A stretch of DNA of 64,000 bases. It comes from Syncephalastrum monosporum B8922 (Eukaryota; Mucoromycota; Mucoromycetes; Mucorales; Syncephalastraceae). How positions within the stretch are numbered: position 1 is the stretch's first letter; each line of letters opens with the position of its first letter. Positions 1 to 11,839 of this stretch are shown here, piece by piece. Made by a program: the position numbers and the translations under genes. Location of the stretch: contig JNEN01000858.1 of NCBI GenBank assembly GCA_000697355.1, positions 62,001-126,000 on the forward strand, in the 5' to 3' direction. Under the pieces are notes generated by a model. It searched no databases. It worked only from the letters and a program-made list of their open reading frames with translations, and had not been told where the DNA came from.

Positions 1-796
1 AGCCAAACTTCCCGTCTCTTACGCTTACGTCTGGAAGAGGCCTTGTAGGATGGACGTAGACTGCTCAAACAGCACGGAGGGCATTTCTGAAGCAATCTTC
101 ACCGCCACATCTACGGCTTTACTCGCTGTGCGTGTGTCTTGAAAGGCAACGGAGGTCAGAGTGAAGGCAAAGACAGTCGATGTGGCCTTGATCATTGTCA
201 TTTCAGTTAGTAGCAAGTCTTCCCACCCGTTCAAAGAGGTACATACGACTTGGCGCACGGTATTTGGGTTGGAGAGGCATGTCTCGACCTGTTGGAGCGA
301 CAAATAGCGAATCTCAGGTGAGAAGTGCTGCAGCCCACGGATGAGGAATTCCTGCATGATATGTGGTGTGAGTTGCTCGAATGTATGACGCGGCAGGCGG
401 CGTCTACCTGATTCACTGGATCAGCAACAAAGACGTCAAACGGGACTGGCCGAAGCAACTTGCCGACGATCTGGCACAGCAATTTAACAAGATCCTGGTC
501 TTCGTCTGCTGTGGTCTCAAAGGCATTGTAGAACAGCGAAAGAGGGACGGTGTGCAGAATAGCTTGTGCGGTCTCGAGATCAACTCTCTCTAAAGTCCAT
601 GGTTTGAAACGCGTTCATGTATCCAATATACTGGAATACCTCCAAGCGAGGCAAGGAATGCCTGGAGCGCGTGGAGCTTGTCTGGGTATGCCATCGACGA
701 CTGAGGCTGGAGGGCGCGCGCTGCCCGTTCAATGGGACTCTCGACACCTGGCATCGCTGAAACTGAAAAAGGCTGCTTGCCTCTATTTTCCCGCAA
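1..796 (-). CDS. PSMD5/Hsm3-like 26S proteasome assembly chaperone (5' part, runs off the left edge)
   Basis: ARM/HEAT-type chaperone of the proteasome base by family knowledge. The reading frame carries RGLQHFSPEIRYLSLQQVE and LCQIVGKLLRPV, which resemble the first repeats of animal PSMD5 (RGL..PDDSVKILTLSQI). The start is either Met at 796 or the in-frame Met at 754; the second is nearer the first helix. Exon 1 ends at 640. Intron 1 is 590-639 (GTATTC...TTTAG) and joins phase-consistently to ERVDLETAQAILH. The frame then shifts near 376-416. A very short phase-0 intron of 32 or 41 nt, with the acceptor after position 376, would restore it. The last visible exon ends at 29 with a consensus donor (GTAAGCG), so the gene continues outside the window. 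Identity rests on remembered similarity and is moderate. Confidence 0.6.
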
Positions 797-979
797 ACCA
801 AAAATAAAGGCATGAATTTTTGCTGCTGCTGAATAATGCTATAGCTTCGCCAAGTAGATAATAATGATACGGTTTAATTATATATCTATATATCTATATA
901 TCCATAGCGTCGTTGAGGGTTAAAAAACTAGTTCATAATGGTGTGGTCATTTGCTGTTGTCGTGTTCTTGCTTCTTTGT

Positions 980-3069
980 TTAGGTGCGCTTCTCTTGACG
1001 CTGCTCGCGGCGTGCTCTCGAAGTGGGCCCATGCACAAGAAGATAGACCAAAGTGAGGTTCGACAGGACCAGAATGAGACCAAGCGTAGTGAACATCCAG
1101 CCAACGCCTATACCTTGAATACCAGGCTCAATCACCACGGTAGCGATAGCACTGTGTAGGAAGGACGTGTTAATAGAAAGAATCCGTACCGTACTACTTT
1201 GGCCAGTATATACCTCAGCAAGCAGCGAACAATGTTGTTAGTAGCCGTAATGGATGCACCTTTGCCAGGGTACTAAATGGTGACCGCATTAGTTTGCTGG
1301 TAGTGAGTCAATACATCATTGCAGGCATACCATGTCCACCAGCAGAGTCATTACAACGTTGAACATCGATGTGACGCTGTAGCCATCTGTGAAAATATGC
1401 ATGAGCAGTTGCACCAAGGAATGATTATCGGATAGCTTACAGATGAATTGCAGCACCAGAGGAACGGCCAGATGGGCTTCGGCATAAATAGTCCATCCGT
1501 AGGAAATCGTGACGCCTTGCATAAGAATGGCATGGATCCAGATACTCCGCAGACGAGCCTTATGGATTGGAAAGTCCAGAGGCAGTTTCTCTCCCTTCTT
1601 CATATCAGCAAAACCATGCTTGCGAGCGGTGATACGGAAATCTCGGTCGATGATCCGGCCTTGCACAAGCGAACCGATGATACAACCCACGGCGAGCGCG
1701 ATGAAACAAAGACCGATTTGGAGCTCGTTCAGACCGTAAATTTGCTGGAACAAGCTAGGCGTCGAAGTGAGATAGGCATAGTAAATTGCATAGTGGAGCC
1801 CCTTGAACACAAGCGCGGCCGTTACATCGGGTTCGAGCAGATAGACCAGCGGCATCAAGAAGTTGGGGAACTTGTGGAACCGTTCACTGCCTGCCTTGGG
1901 ACCGGTATGCTTGCCAAGATGGCGTTTCAGCCACTGTGCCGGCGTCGGGTTCGCGTAGATGGAGCCATTGCCCACGAGCGGTCGCAGGGTTTCGGGAAGG
2001 AACACCAGGAGTACCAGGAAAAGAGCCACACCATAGATGAGTAGGATCCAAAAAATCCATCCTAAAAGAACAAGAAAATGAATGAGTAACATGAACGGTA
2101 TGATTTGTGTGGACTTACTCCAAGAAAGTTCTTGCGTGATGACACCGCCCAGAACAGGACCTAGGGCAGGGCCGAGTTGCTGGCCGCAGTTGTACAGACC
2201 ATAGAAGGAACCACGTCTTTCATAGATGTCAATACAACATATCTTCATTTCTCTCCATATTATGTATGGAACTTTTTGACTTACTCAGCTGGCGTGGTGA
2301 TATCTCCAATAACACCCGCCCCTGAAATAGCAATAAAACAGCATGGTCTTAGTAAGAACCATATTGAAAATGGAGAAGAAAAAAAAAAAGGCAGGGAGCG
2401 GAGATAGAGAAGTGCAGTGTCTTTGACACGCAAAATGCAGAGGATCGACAAACATTGACCTCGCATATATTTGGGACCACACACAATTTATTATCCGCCG
2501 AAAGGAGGCAGATAACTTACCAAGCGCAATGACAGAACTGGAGCCAAATGCTTGCAAGAAGCGAAGGCCCAAAAGCACACCATACGAAGGTGCCAACGCC
2601 AGACCAATGCAGGCGCCGATATTAACAATTACTGTGGAGAGATACACAGGACGACGGCCCCACACATCAGCAAGAGAACCCCACAAGGTGGGTGCCAAAC
2701 CCTGCAAAATCATGTAGGTGGTCACAGTGAGGTTGACCCTTTCCGCTGTAGTGTTAAAATCCTACAGCACCTAATGTTAGTCGACTCCATCTAACTGGCT
2801 ATACTTTCGGCTTTCTATCTAACCTGTTGGATAACAGTCAGTGCTGGAAAATAAGTACTACTCGACAAGGGGGACAGAAGCCCAGCAAAAGCAGCAATAG
2901 CCGCAATCACTATTCTATAGGGCTTGGAGTAGATGGAGTAAGGCTCATCATTCTTCTGGTCCTCACCAACATTGACCAAAGACGATGATTTAACACCTTT
3001 CTCAGCCAGAGCTACATCATCCAGCTGAGGAGTAACACTATCTACGCTAGATCTAGTGGAGGGGGTCAT
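980..3069 (-). CDS. DHA1-family MFS drug:H+ antiporter (Qdr/Aqr1-like)
   Basis: Proton-coupled exporter of the plasma membrane, 12 predicted transmembrane helices, substrate unknown. The start at 3069 begins MTPSTRSSVDSVTPQLDD, a hydrophilic N-terminus, followed by TM1 with SSSTYFPALTVIQ. Next come VTTYMILQGLAPTLWGSLAD and WGRRPVYL (motif A region), AFGSSSVIALG, then GAGVIGDIT and RRGSFYGLYNCGQQLGPALG (TM5 region, typical of Qdr/Tpo-type exporters). A long exon carries the central loop and TM7-10. The C-terminal exons read GKGASITATNNIVRCLL and AIATVVIEPGIQGIG, ending in a basic tail (RARREQRQEKRT) at the stop, 980-982. At least five introns are visible, including one between the last two exons with donor GTATAT and acceptor ACACAG. 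A solute carrier with this architecture is secure; the subfamily is inferred. Confidence 0.88.
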
Positions 3070-6000
3070 TTTGAACAGAATGCAAAACAGAGTAGGGAAG
3101 TATAGAAAGTAAAGAAGGAGTGCAGAAGAAAAATTCTCTGAGAAGGGCCGTAAAATTGTCCCTGACCCCTGTGACTCATTCCCAATCAGACCGACTTTTG
3201 CATGTGAACGGGAGTCGAATATATAGTTACTGTAAGGAACCGGGTATTCCTTGTCCCGCATATAAGACGACGTTGCAAGTGAATATCTTGACCCGTGTCT
3301 CTGTACTATGCTCTATATATTAACTCCTCACACAAGTGTCCGCCCACATTTACACCAAGCTGTTGCTTCCTTGAATACCGTTAGATCAAATGAGCGAAAA
3401 TGGTGCCGTCATGTCTCTGTGTGGCGGACGCTACAGAGAGTCGGCTTGACACACGCTGTAATAGTCTGTACATATACTCATTTACCATTGGCTTCATAGA
3501 AAACACGAATACAGTATACCAATTAAGGCGTCCTCCTTGCATTTGGTGTTGAGTGTTCTGTGTTTCATACCCTCCAATTGTCGTACTGTATACCGTATAA
3601 TATTATATGTGTAGACACCGAGATCTTTTTGGTGTCCTAACTTTGTTAGAGAAGGTTCGTTTTAACTTCCGCTTAGTCCTTCCACTACGCACTTCAACAC
3701 TATCATGTACACTGTGATACATGAAATTGAGGATATACGCGAAAGCCGAGTTGGACATGCTTTGTAGAACGATGTCCCTAGTACAGATACCATGACTGAT
3801 AATACCATAAGTACAAAAGAGGAATGCTTTTTCAAGCTTAGACAGGCTTATAGATTGGGTCTCTTTTAAAGAACTCGAAGGCTTCAGAATACGCCATGAT
3901 GTGGAGTTATGGGTACTATGTATATGCCTTAAGCCCGGAGGAATCTGATCAAGGCGTTAATATGGCGCTTCATTACCAGAGCACGGTTTCGGCTGCTTCC
4001 TGACGGGTTCTTCCGATTTCGGTCTCTACAGCTTCAGACATGTATAGTAGCCTACTTTAATCAAACATGCCCAGTTTAAGTTGTTGGTGTTCAGGAACGC
4101 ATCCAAATGGGACCGTGTAGCACCGGCAATTGGATACATCAAGCGTCGTCCAGCGTGACAAAGGTTTTTCCCTGGTTTTAAATCATCATCGTGCTTTTAT
4201 CATATTCCACTTAGCGCGAGCATAAAATAGACGTTCAAGTCTCCAGTTTCGTGGTGACTGCTGTAACAGAAGGCACTTCTCTACGGATGTCATTAACCAC
4301 TCAGCACTAGAGTGAAGATTTTAGCTGTAGCAAAGTAAGTTGTGTAACACCTTGCTTCATGTATATACCTAGCCCACATCGCTGCCTTGATAGGGTGTCA
4401 GCTAATTGCTGCTGAAGGAATTGGTGTTGGTTGCGGTAGTAGAGGCTACAATGACCACGGTATAATCAAAAAGTGCGCGCATGACTTCCCTGAACTCATA
4501 CAGTACGAGAAGTTAAGCATCATTACGCCCGGTATGGTGATAAGTACTATAGTCTCATCCCCATACCGACATGACTTTCTCTTCTCTTTGGTGTTTTCTT
4601 CTTTTGCTTTCCTTTTCCGTCCTGTCTCTTGCACTTGTCATCTTTTACCCAATTAGGATACTTTGTAAGCACTTTTTTTTAGATTGTACCACGTCGCCCT
4701 GATTATCGACACCTCCATTCGTTGAATGACACTGCAGAAATTGAACATAATGAGGTTGATCTCAAGCATGCACGTTATAGCAGGGCTTAGAATAGCCTGT
4801 TTTGGAGTGTCCTTCTTGCAGGTTAGTTTCTTTCCGTAAAAAAGATGAGACCAATTGCTTATATTCTATTCGGCAGTATCATGCCGAGCCTGCCGAGATA
4901 TAACCTGGAAGCGATGCTTTCCGTGCTTTGCTTTTTTTAAGCGTATTTTCGTGCGGCGCCACACAGTTATATAACGTTAAACCGAACTGTGCCGTCATCT
5001 TATAAAATCTGATATATGATAGTTTATGCTGACACAAATAATCTCGTAAAAGATCCTAGCAGTATGGCCGTTTCAATTTGGTGTTTTCGGTTAGATGTCC
5101 GTACGACGACAATGCTAAATATGGGTGCATGATATTATCCTCTCGCTAACTGGAAACGTGGCGGTAATCGAAAATACATTTTTAATCAGAGATATGGTGC
5201 TGCTAGTACCCGGTCGTCAAGGTATTCTATTTCGCTTCTCAACGTCCGTGAGAAACGCATGCTTTTGTGTAAACCGAGTGCTGTACATCTGAGAATGATA
5301 GGGCCTCTAGGATATCACTATGAACATAAAAAGATTTACCTAGTCGCTTGTATATGTACTTGTAAAAATCAGCATATTATATCAGTTTCAAGTAGATAGA
5401 TCTCGAGAGCTTCGTAGTTAGCAGTACTTGTACTGTACATTTGCACAGCTCAGTGTAAATGAGAATGGTAGAGAAGGTTCCCCTAGAGAAGTCATACACA
5501 AACCATACTAAACAAAATGCACACATAAGCAGGCGGGAAAGTGACAAGATGATGGAACCGGGTCATGCAAGGGAATGACGCGAGTTGCCCTTTTTTCCGA
5601 GTGACAGAATGCTGTTGAACACTAGTAATTTCGATTCATTCGATGAAAATTATTAATACGTGCTTCTTGACTCAAACAACAGAAAGATATATACTGTATG
5701 CGAACCAGAGCCACGCAGCTGCTTCTAGGGCAAGGATTTAAAATAATTTTTGCTGGTTGTACTTCAGAACATGGTCGGAAGTTCCGAAGCTCCGTGTCGC
5801 TTCTCGTTCGTGGAGTTACACGAATTTTAGAAGAACGGGACGGCTGCTGTGGCTGCCAAGGTGGAAGTTTCCCGATCTACCGTGCGAAACGGTGTGGATT
5901 CACATAGATCGTTTAGCTTTCTGTTTGCGCATCTGCGCCGTTACTATCCCTCGGCCTCGCGGAGAATTACATATTCTGGTTCATTTCACTTAGCGATATG

Positions 6001-6832
6001 ATACACATGCGTATGCGCATATCCGGAGGGCAAATGGCAATACTCTTTCAACGGCAAAGCATGATATATGTATGTGAGCACGTTTCATATGCACGCTTAA
6101 CACGAAATGTAGAAACTTAACCATTTTACCACAACCACTTTAAAGTATGGTCGATGCAGAGGAATAGTAGATACCTTTTATACTGATTTTGACACAATAC
6201 CTTCCATACGCCGTAGACCAGAAAGAATCTCGATGCAAACGCTGAGCTGGATGCTCTAACTGCAGAAATGTTTGTAAAGCAGGAATCTGCACACTTGCCC
6301 GCATCATATGCAGCATCTGCAGCACAACAGACCTGTTGCACTGGGTAAAGGAATTGTACTTAGCATTTCAGAAGCAAAAATGGAATACAACCAAAACACC
6401 TTGTAATTATTTACACAGACGTTCCACCAGCACACAGTTTTCACTTGAAATAATTCTGTACGCGGACACTCAACCTAAAGGCGCCGTTGAACGTTACCTA
6501 CGTACTTACACATCATGAAGTATTAGTAGACATTCTGAGTGATTTGAAAATAGGCAGCAGGAATGGACGTGATCTCTTATGCAATATGGATGCGTGCCGC
6601 AGTACTCGGTGATCGGTCAAAAGGCGAGACCGACCAATTCGCAGTCCGAGACTCGGTGTAACATGGGCCCGACTGGTGCGTCTGCGGGATTTTGGGTCTG
6701 GTGTGCTGTCCTTTGTCCTGCCTTCTGTCCGCTCGTTGTAACAGAACTTTCAACACAAAATCTTTTAAAAGGGAGTAAGTCAGACCCGTTCTTTACGCGA
6801 GTTCACACACTTTTCTTATATACTCTCTAAAC
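3070..6832. other. 3.8 kb intergenic region without a recognisable gene
   Basis: AT-rich DNA between the divergent MFS and thioesterase genes. No frame shows sustained coding character and no tRNA-like B box was seen. The only faint signal is near 5815-5915 on the plus strand. There the frame reads AAVAAKVEVSRSTVRNG, resembling a helix-turn-helix of a transposase, but nothing upstream or downstream supports an element. Confidence 0.6.
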
Positions 6833-8069
6833 ATGGCCACGTATCCCGCTGTCACGCCACTTCCAAATGAATGGCCTGCTCAAGCTCCCAGCACGCAACA
6901 AAATTATCAGTTTGACAAAGATACAGCAACGCGGTACCTTGGGCAAGCCTCTCCCAATAGCCCACGAGTATATGTCGCATCCATCAGCGATGTAAGTGAA
7001 CCTTTCCCACTTGCTTACAAGAATTAAATTCTGATGAAAATCCAAAGAAATGGCTCATTGGTGACTCTTCTGGGGTAAGTGAAAGACGTTTTATGACGCT
7101 AGTTTGACAATGACTAATTAACATGGTATGCGTTTAGGGTGGTACGTAGAAAGGGTCTAGGATTCCTAATAAGGGTCACTCACAACGAAGGCTTCTTTCA
7201 ACAGCATTTCTACTTGCCCTGTCAACGGGCGCAGTCATGGACTCTTTTGCGGACCGCCACCAGAAGCATCCAATTTCGCTGAACATTTTCTATCTGAACA
7301 AGGCACCACCAGGACCGTGTGTAATTGAGGTGACGGACTTGAAGACGACCAGCAATGGATACGCCGTTGCACAAGTTATACTTAAACAAGTCCACGATGT
7401 ATCACTCGAAACACCACCACCGGCAACTCTCGCCGAGTACAATCCTGATGACTACAGGACGCGCGCACATAGTATTTTTAACATGGGCAACATGCTGGCT
7501 GAGCTCGGTATAACGTATACGAACCAAGAAACCACTGTCGAACCGCCCAAGCTCGAGAACATGGTGTCAAAGAAGCCACCATTTTTTGAGACCCGTTTGA
7601 ACCAGAAGCTAGACAAGACGATGAAGGTGGCCAGACGAGACAAGGCAAGCAAGGTTGAAACTCCAGGTGAGACGGAGTGGCGCCATCTTATTGAGTTCAA
7701 AGATGGACGGCCGATGGACTTCAAAGCAACCGCAGCCATGGCTGATACGGCCATTCCGACTGCCTGGAATCTCGGCAACGACAAATTGGGTGGACCATGC
7801 TGGGCACCCACGCTCCATATCGAAGTCCAATTTAGGAGGATCCCTTCGGGAAAGGCTCATGTTGGCAAGTTCGTTACGACGCATATCATCAATGGCCGTC
7901 TGGGTGTCGACGCTTGGCTTTTCAACGAGCACGGCGAGCTATTGGCTATCGCAAGGTACGGTGTATTTTTGGTCAAAGCTTTTACTTGTTCTCACTTGTG
8001 TATCCGTATAGACACCATAACGTAATCATTCCCTGGTCGATCTGGACAAAGAATTCAAATAAGCTTTAA
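6833..8069 (+). CDS. Acyl-CoA thioesterase-like protein (hotdog fold, TesB/4HBT_3 type)
   Basis: Likely hydrolyses acyl-CoA or is a non-catalytic relative. The start ATG at 6833 gives an N-terminus with YQFDKDTATRYLG. The short exon ISD/KWLIGDSSG follows an intron from GTAAGTG (6992) to an acceptor at about 7050. A GG-containing segment and TAFLLALSTGAVMDSFADRH correspond to the conserved first hotdog helix (usually GGY...A...). The long exon has ISLNIFYLNKAPPGPCVIEV and, in the second hotdog, PTLHIEVQFRRIPSG and GRLGVDAWLFNEHGELLAIAR. The last intron (GTACGG...TATAG) leads to HHNVIIPWSI and a stop at 8067-8069. The boundaries of the tiny second and third exons (about 7051-7230) are uncertain. 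Substrate and cellular site are unknown; no targeting signal is evident. Confidence 0.75.
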
Positions 8070-8473
8070 AAATCTATATTCATCATCCAAGCAACCTTTC
8101 TTGCGCCACCTTGTATTTATCATCTATGAGTCTATTTTCGACCGCGTGGCGTTTTCTGCCATATGCAATCATCTTACTATGGAAAACTAAAATTTAACAC
8201 CGTCTCATTTTTTTTGTGTCGAGTGCTCCAGAAATGGAAGTTGCGACATATGGAACTGCTTCCCGCCACCACCCGTGATATCCGAGAACTCGGTATAGGT
8301 GGCCCAGTATTGTTTACCTCTTAAAGTCGCAAATATCTGTCGCAGCCCTCCTTCAAGCCTGTATTCCAGCCGTTGTTTAACCTTTACCACAAGATACTGT
8401 ATCGTTCAGATTGTGCAAGAAAATCAATTTATTGGGAAATGGAGGGAATCGTAGATAAGAGACCGCTTGTCGC
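8070..8473. other. Convergent 3' intergenic region
   Basis: About 400 bp between the stop codons of the thioesterase-like gene (plus) and the WrbA gene (minus). It presumably holds both 3' UTRs. No other feature was seen. Confidence 0.5.
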
Positions 8474-9209
8474 TTAGGCGGTCTTACCCTTAACGTAGGT
8501 GGAGACGGTCTTGCCGAAGTTCTCGCCCTGGGTGACGGCAATGGCAAGTTCCTTCTCGGTAGGCTGGCGGGAGCCATCACCGTTGGCGACGGTACCGGCA
8601 CCGTAAGCAGAGCCACCAACGACCTCAGAGTTGTCAAAGAGGTGCTATAGAAGCGCACGTCAGATCACACATCCACCCAATTATTGGTCTTTAAAAACTT
8701 ACGGGGTTGGCAAAGCCGAGCGGGACGTAAATCATGCCGTGGTGAGCAAAGTAGGTAACAGCAGTGAAAGCAGTGGTCTCCTGACCACCGTGCTGCGAGG
8801 CAGTCGAGAAGAAGGTACCGGCGAACTTGCCAGCAAGACCGCCGGAGGCCCACAGACCACCAGTGGCGTCAAGGAAGGCCTTCATCTGAGCGGGCATGAT
8901 ACCGAAACGAGTGGGGATACCGAAGAGGAAACCATCAGCCTCCTTGAGGTCATCGACAGTGATGACAGGGACGTCGGGCTTGGGGGGTGCGTGCATCTTG
9001 GTCAGGACTTCCTCGGGCAGAGTCTCGGGGACTAGAATAAAGAAAAAAAAAGGCGTAAGCAACGCGCTTAAGTTCGTGCCTTCAGTTTATTTACCCTGGA
9101 AGATCTTAGCCTCGACACCGGAAGCCTCAAGACCCTTCTGGACCTCCTTGGCGAGGGTGTAGATGTGGTGGTAGAGAGTGTAGATGATAATGTAAACCTT
9201 GGCAGCCAT
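8474..9209 (-). CDS. WrbA-type NAD(P)H:quinone oxidoreductase, short form
   Basis: Flavodoxin-fold FMN enzyme that reduces quinones by two electrons (Pst2/Rfs1/Ycp4 family). The start at 9209 gives [20 protein letters not shown], the flavodoxin P-loop region. [20 protein letters not shown] and [17 protein letters not shown] are the characteristic FMN-binding segments, followed by [18 protein letters not shown]. It ends TYVKGKTA, stop 8474-8476, about 200 residues and normal for the family. Two introns: one between the KIFQ and VPETLPEE codons (about 9032-9093), one between FANP and HLFDN (about 8646-8702). The first sits at the same codon as in the divergent paralogue, which shows common ancestry. 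No C-terminal lipidation motif, unlike its neighbour. Confidence 0.95.
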
Positions 9210-9486
9210 TGGAAAATAAAGTATTTGTTGAATCGAAATGGAAAGAACGAAAGACGCGGGCTTTTATAGAACAGTAATTCAATAGGAACTCCGCATGCTT
9301 TCTCATCCGTTTGTCAAATCTTACGAAGAGCCTTGGCTTTGTCAGACTTTTGTAAGCTGCAGCCGCCATTGAAAAATTTCTTTCTGAGTTTCATTAGCTT
9401 ACATATCATTTTGCCTTTAATTTTACACACCATCTTCTTACTTCTTCCTTTTTACTTCACTTTTCCCGAGCTTTTCCTAACCTATC
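9210..9486. promoter_or_regulatory. Bidirectional promoter of the WrbA pair
   Basis: 277 bp separate the start codons of the two divergent WrbA genes, so both promoters and 5' UTRs must lie here. It is pyrimidine-rich on the plus strand before 9487. No defined motif is claimed. Confidence 0.55.
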
Positions 9487-10529
9487 ATGCCCAAGGTCTT
9501 CATTATTTACTACTCTCTCTATCACCACATTGCCACTCTGGCCGAGGAGGTCAAGAAGGGTCTTGAATCAGAGGGCGTTGACGTCGAGGTCTACCAGGTA
9601 AAAATTGGCATCAGCGATCCGCATGTGCATCCGTGCATAAACGAAGGGGAACAGACTCACTAAAAAAAAACCGCATACAGGTCCCAGAGACACTCTCCGA
9701 CGAGATACTCGAGAAGATGAGCGCGCCGCCCAAGCCCGACGTGCCCGTCATCACTGTTGACAAGCTGCCCGAAGCAGATGGTTTCCTGTTCGGTACGACA
9801 TTCTTCCCCAACAAAAACAAAGCCATTCACCCAACTCATTGTACTGTTCTCATCGCTACGCTTAGGTATCCCTACTCGTTTCGGTGTGATGCCTGCCCAA
9901 ATCAAGTCCTTCCTGGACGCGACTGGTCAGCACTGGGCGAACGGCGCGTTGTCCGGTAAATTCGCTGGCACCTTCTTCTCCACCGCTTCGCAGCACGGCG
10001 GTCAGGAAACCACAGCCTACACCGCTGTCACCTACTTTGCTCACCATGGCATCAACTACGTTCCTCTCGGATTCTCTAACGCCCATTTGTTTGACAATTC
10101 CGAGGTCGTTGGTGGCAGTGCTTATGGTGCCGGTACCGTCGGTAAGTGTGCCATGACGCGAATGTGTGTGCACGTGTTCGCGTCTGTATTTTGGAAATGT
10201 GCCACAAAAGAAAAAATATACTGATTGCTCTCCGCCTACTCGTGTTAGCCAACGGTGATGGTTCGCGTCAACCCAGTGAGAAGGAGCTCTCGATTGCTCA
10301 CACCCAAGGCTCCAATTTTGCCAAACTCCTGAACACCTTCCACCATGTCAAGCAGCCTGTACCTGAGAAAAAAGTAGAGAAGGCCGACAAGCCCTCGGTC
10401 ACGGCCGAGGTTCCAAAGGCTACCAATGGTGACGCCAACGGTAAAGCTACCAATGCTGCTGCCCAATCGAAGCCTGCGCCCAAGAAGGAGGACAAGAAGC
10501 CCAAGGATAAGAAGTGCTTCTGCATGTAG
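9487..10529 (+). CDS. WrbA-type quinone oxidoreductase with C-terminal CaaX extension
   Basis: The catalytic part matches the divergent paralogue: [60 protein letters not shown] and [16 protein letters not shown]. Introns follow VYQ (about 9598-9680), FLFG (about 9795-9866) and GAGTV (about 10141-10249). After the usual C-terminus ([13 protein letters not shown]) the protein has about 60 extra residues, rich in K, A, P and T. They end [11 protein letters not shown] at the stop 10527-10529. A lysine-rich stretch followed by C-F-C-M is a CaaX-like prenylation signal; Met in the X position favours farnesyltransferase by general rules. Inference: this copy is tethered to a membrane while the short copy is cytosolic. 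Confidence 0.94.
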
Positions 10530-10659
10530 ATAATTCATATCTTGCATCATCATGTTTACGTACACCTTATGTCTTACTTTTATACTCTTCTGCTAAACTA
10601 GTATTATTTTGTCATCATCGTATTTTAACAATAAAATAAAATAAAAGAAGCTCGTCCGT

Positions 10660-11839
10660 TTATTGCTCTTGTAATACATCCTTCTTAACACTTTTTCTCC
10701 AATTACGAACACGCTCCCGTAGTTCACGTTTGAGATCGAATTCGCGATGTAAAATTAATCGCACATCACAGTATTCCACTCGTGCCAGCATGGAGTTGAG
10801 GAAGGCACGGAGTTGTATCAGTTCACGATCGTCTCCGTCGCCAAGGTATGGTTTAATGGGTATCAGGTTGCTCAGGTTGAGCGCGGCAGCTGTAGAAGAT
10901 GAAACATCCAGGGGTAAGAATAGAAATTACAAGCCGCAGTTGTACTTACTGTGAGGATTGTTGTCCACCATAAAGGTACGACTTAGATCACGACCGAGAG
11001 CACACAGATCTTTGACGTGTAACACCTCATGCGGCATTGTAAAATGGAGATCAATACAGACCCGTCGGGTCAATATGTGTCTAAAGTACGATTGGCGGTG
11101 AGTTTGGCAGGCATGCTCGGCATGATCGTTGAAACTTACTCGAACAAAGTCCGCTCAGGATCGAGGAGCTCAACAGCAAGGCGAGCGTATTGATCATCGC
11201 CTGCGGTCCACATGACAAGTTCAAAGTGTTGGGCAGCCCACTGCAGGAATTCTGAGACACCGGGTCGCAGCATGCCCGCCATCAGGATATGCTCATTATT
11301 TTCATCATATACGACATAGTCAGGGTCGTTGGGTATCTTGCTTTGCCGTATGAATGTATGGAGGAGGGTCTCGTCGACATCGAGAACTACAGCAGAATGA
11401 GTCAATAAAGGAGAAGTATGTGATGTATATATTATTTACCTAAGGTTGGCCTTGTGTCTTTTTGTTTGGGCAAATGTCGCGGCATCCCTTTTAAACGTGA
11501 GCGCACAGACGGCCACCAACGTTCTCGAATATTGTCCAGAGTAGAGCATTCGTCACTGCAGCAAAAAAAAAAAAAAAAAATGTTTAGGGGCGAGTCTGGA
11601 AACTTCGTTGCTTCTTACTCATTCAGTTGCTCCAGAAGCATGCCAATCTTGTCTACGCCGCCATAAGGCACTTCAATCAGCACCTCTCGGGACGCATTCC
11701 GTGTCAGGCTCGGTATTGACTGTGGTTGCTGTGGTGATTGTGTCTGTTGTTGTGGTACTTGAGGCACGTTTTCAATGTTGTCTTGTGGGGAATCTTTGAA
11801 GTTGTCATTGGATCGTCTTTGAAATCGGGTTTGCACCAT
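10660..11839 (-). CDS. FCP1/SCP-type (HAD) protein phosphatase
   Basis: Ser/Thr phosphatase of the CTD-phosphatase-like family. The catalytic signature DxDx(T/V) is in TLVLDVDETLLHTF, created exactly at the splice junction of exons 2 and 3. Downstream are RPGVSEFLQWAAQHFELVMW, TAGDDQYARLAVELLDP, and HEVLHVKDLCALGRDLSRTF with MVDNNPHTAALN and LIPIKPYLGDGDDRELI, all standard for the fold. Five exons can be joined in phase: 11839 to about 11615, the ERWWPSV exon, the catalytic exon to 11140, a 46-codon exon and the final exon ending VLQEQ at 10660-10662. The total is about 320 residues. The N-terminus is Q/P/S-rich without an obvious transmembrane helix, which argues against Nem1. An A18 tract (about 11563-11580) is the polypyrimidine tract of intron 1 on the coding strand. 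Confidence 0.9.

Noticed and set aside
1448..2044. 198-residue plus-strand open frame
   Set aside because: Antisense of the MFS exporter exons, which have clear transmembrane and motif content on the minus strand.
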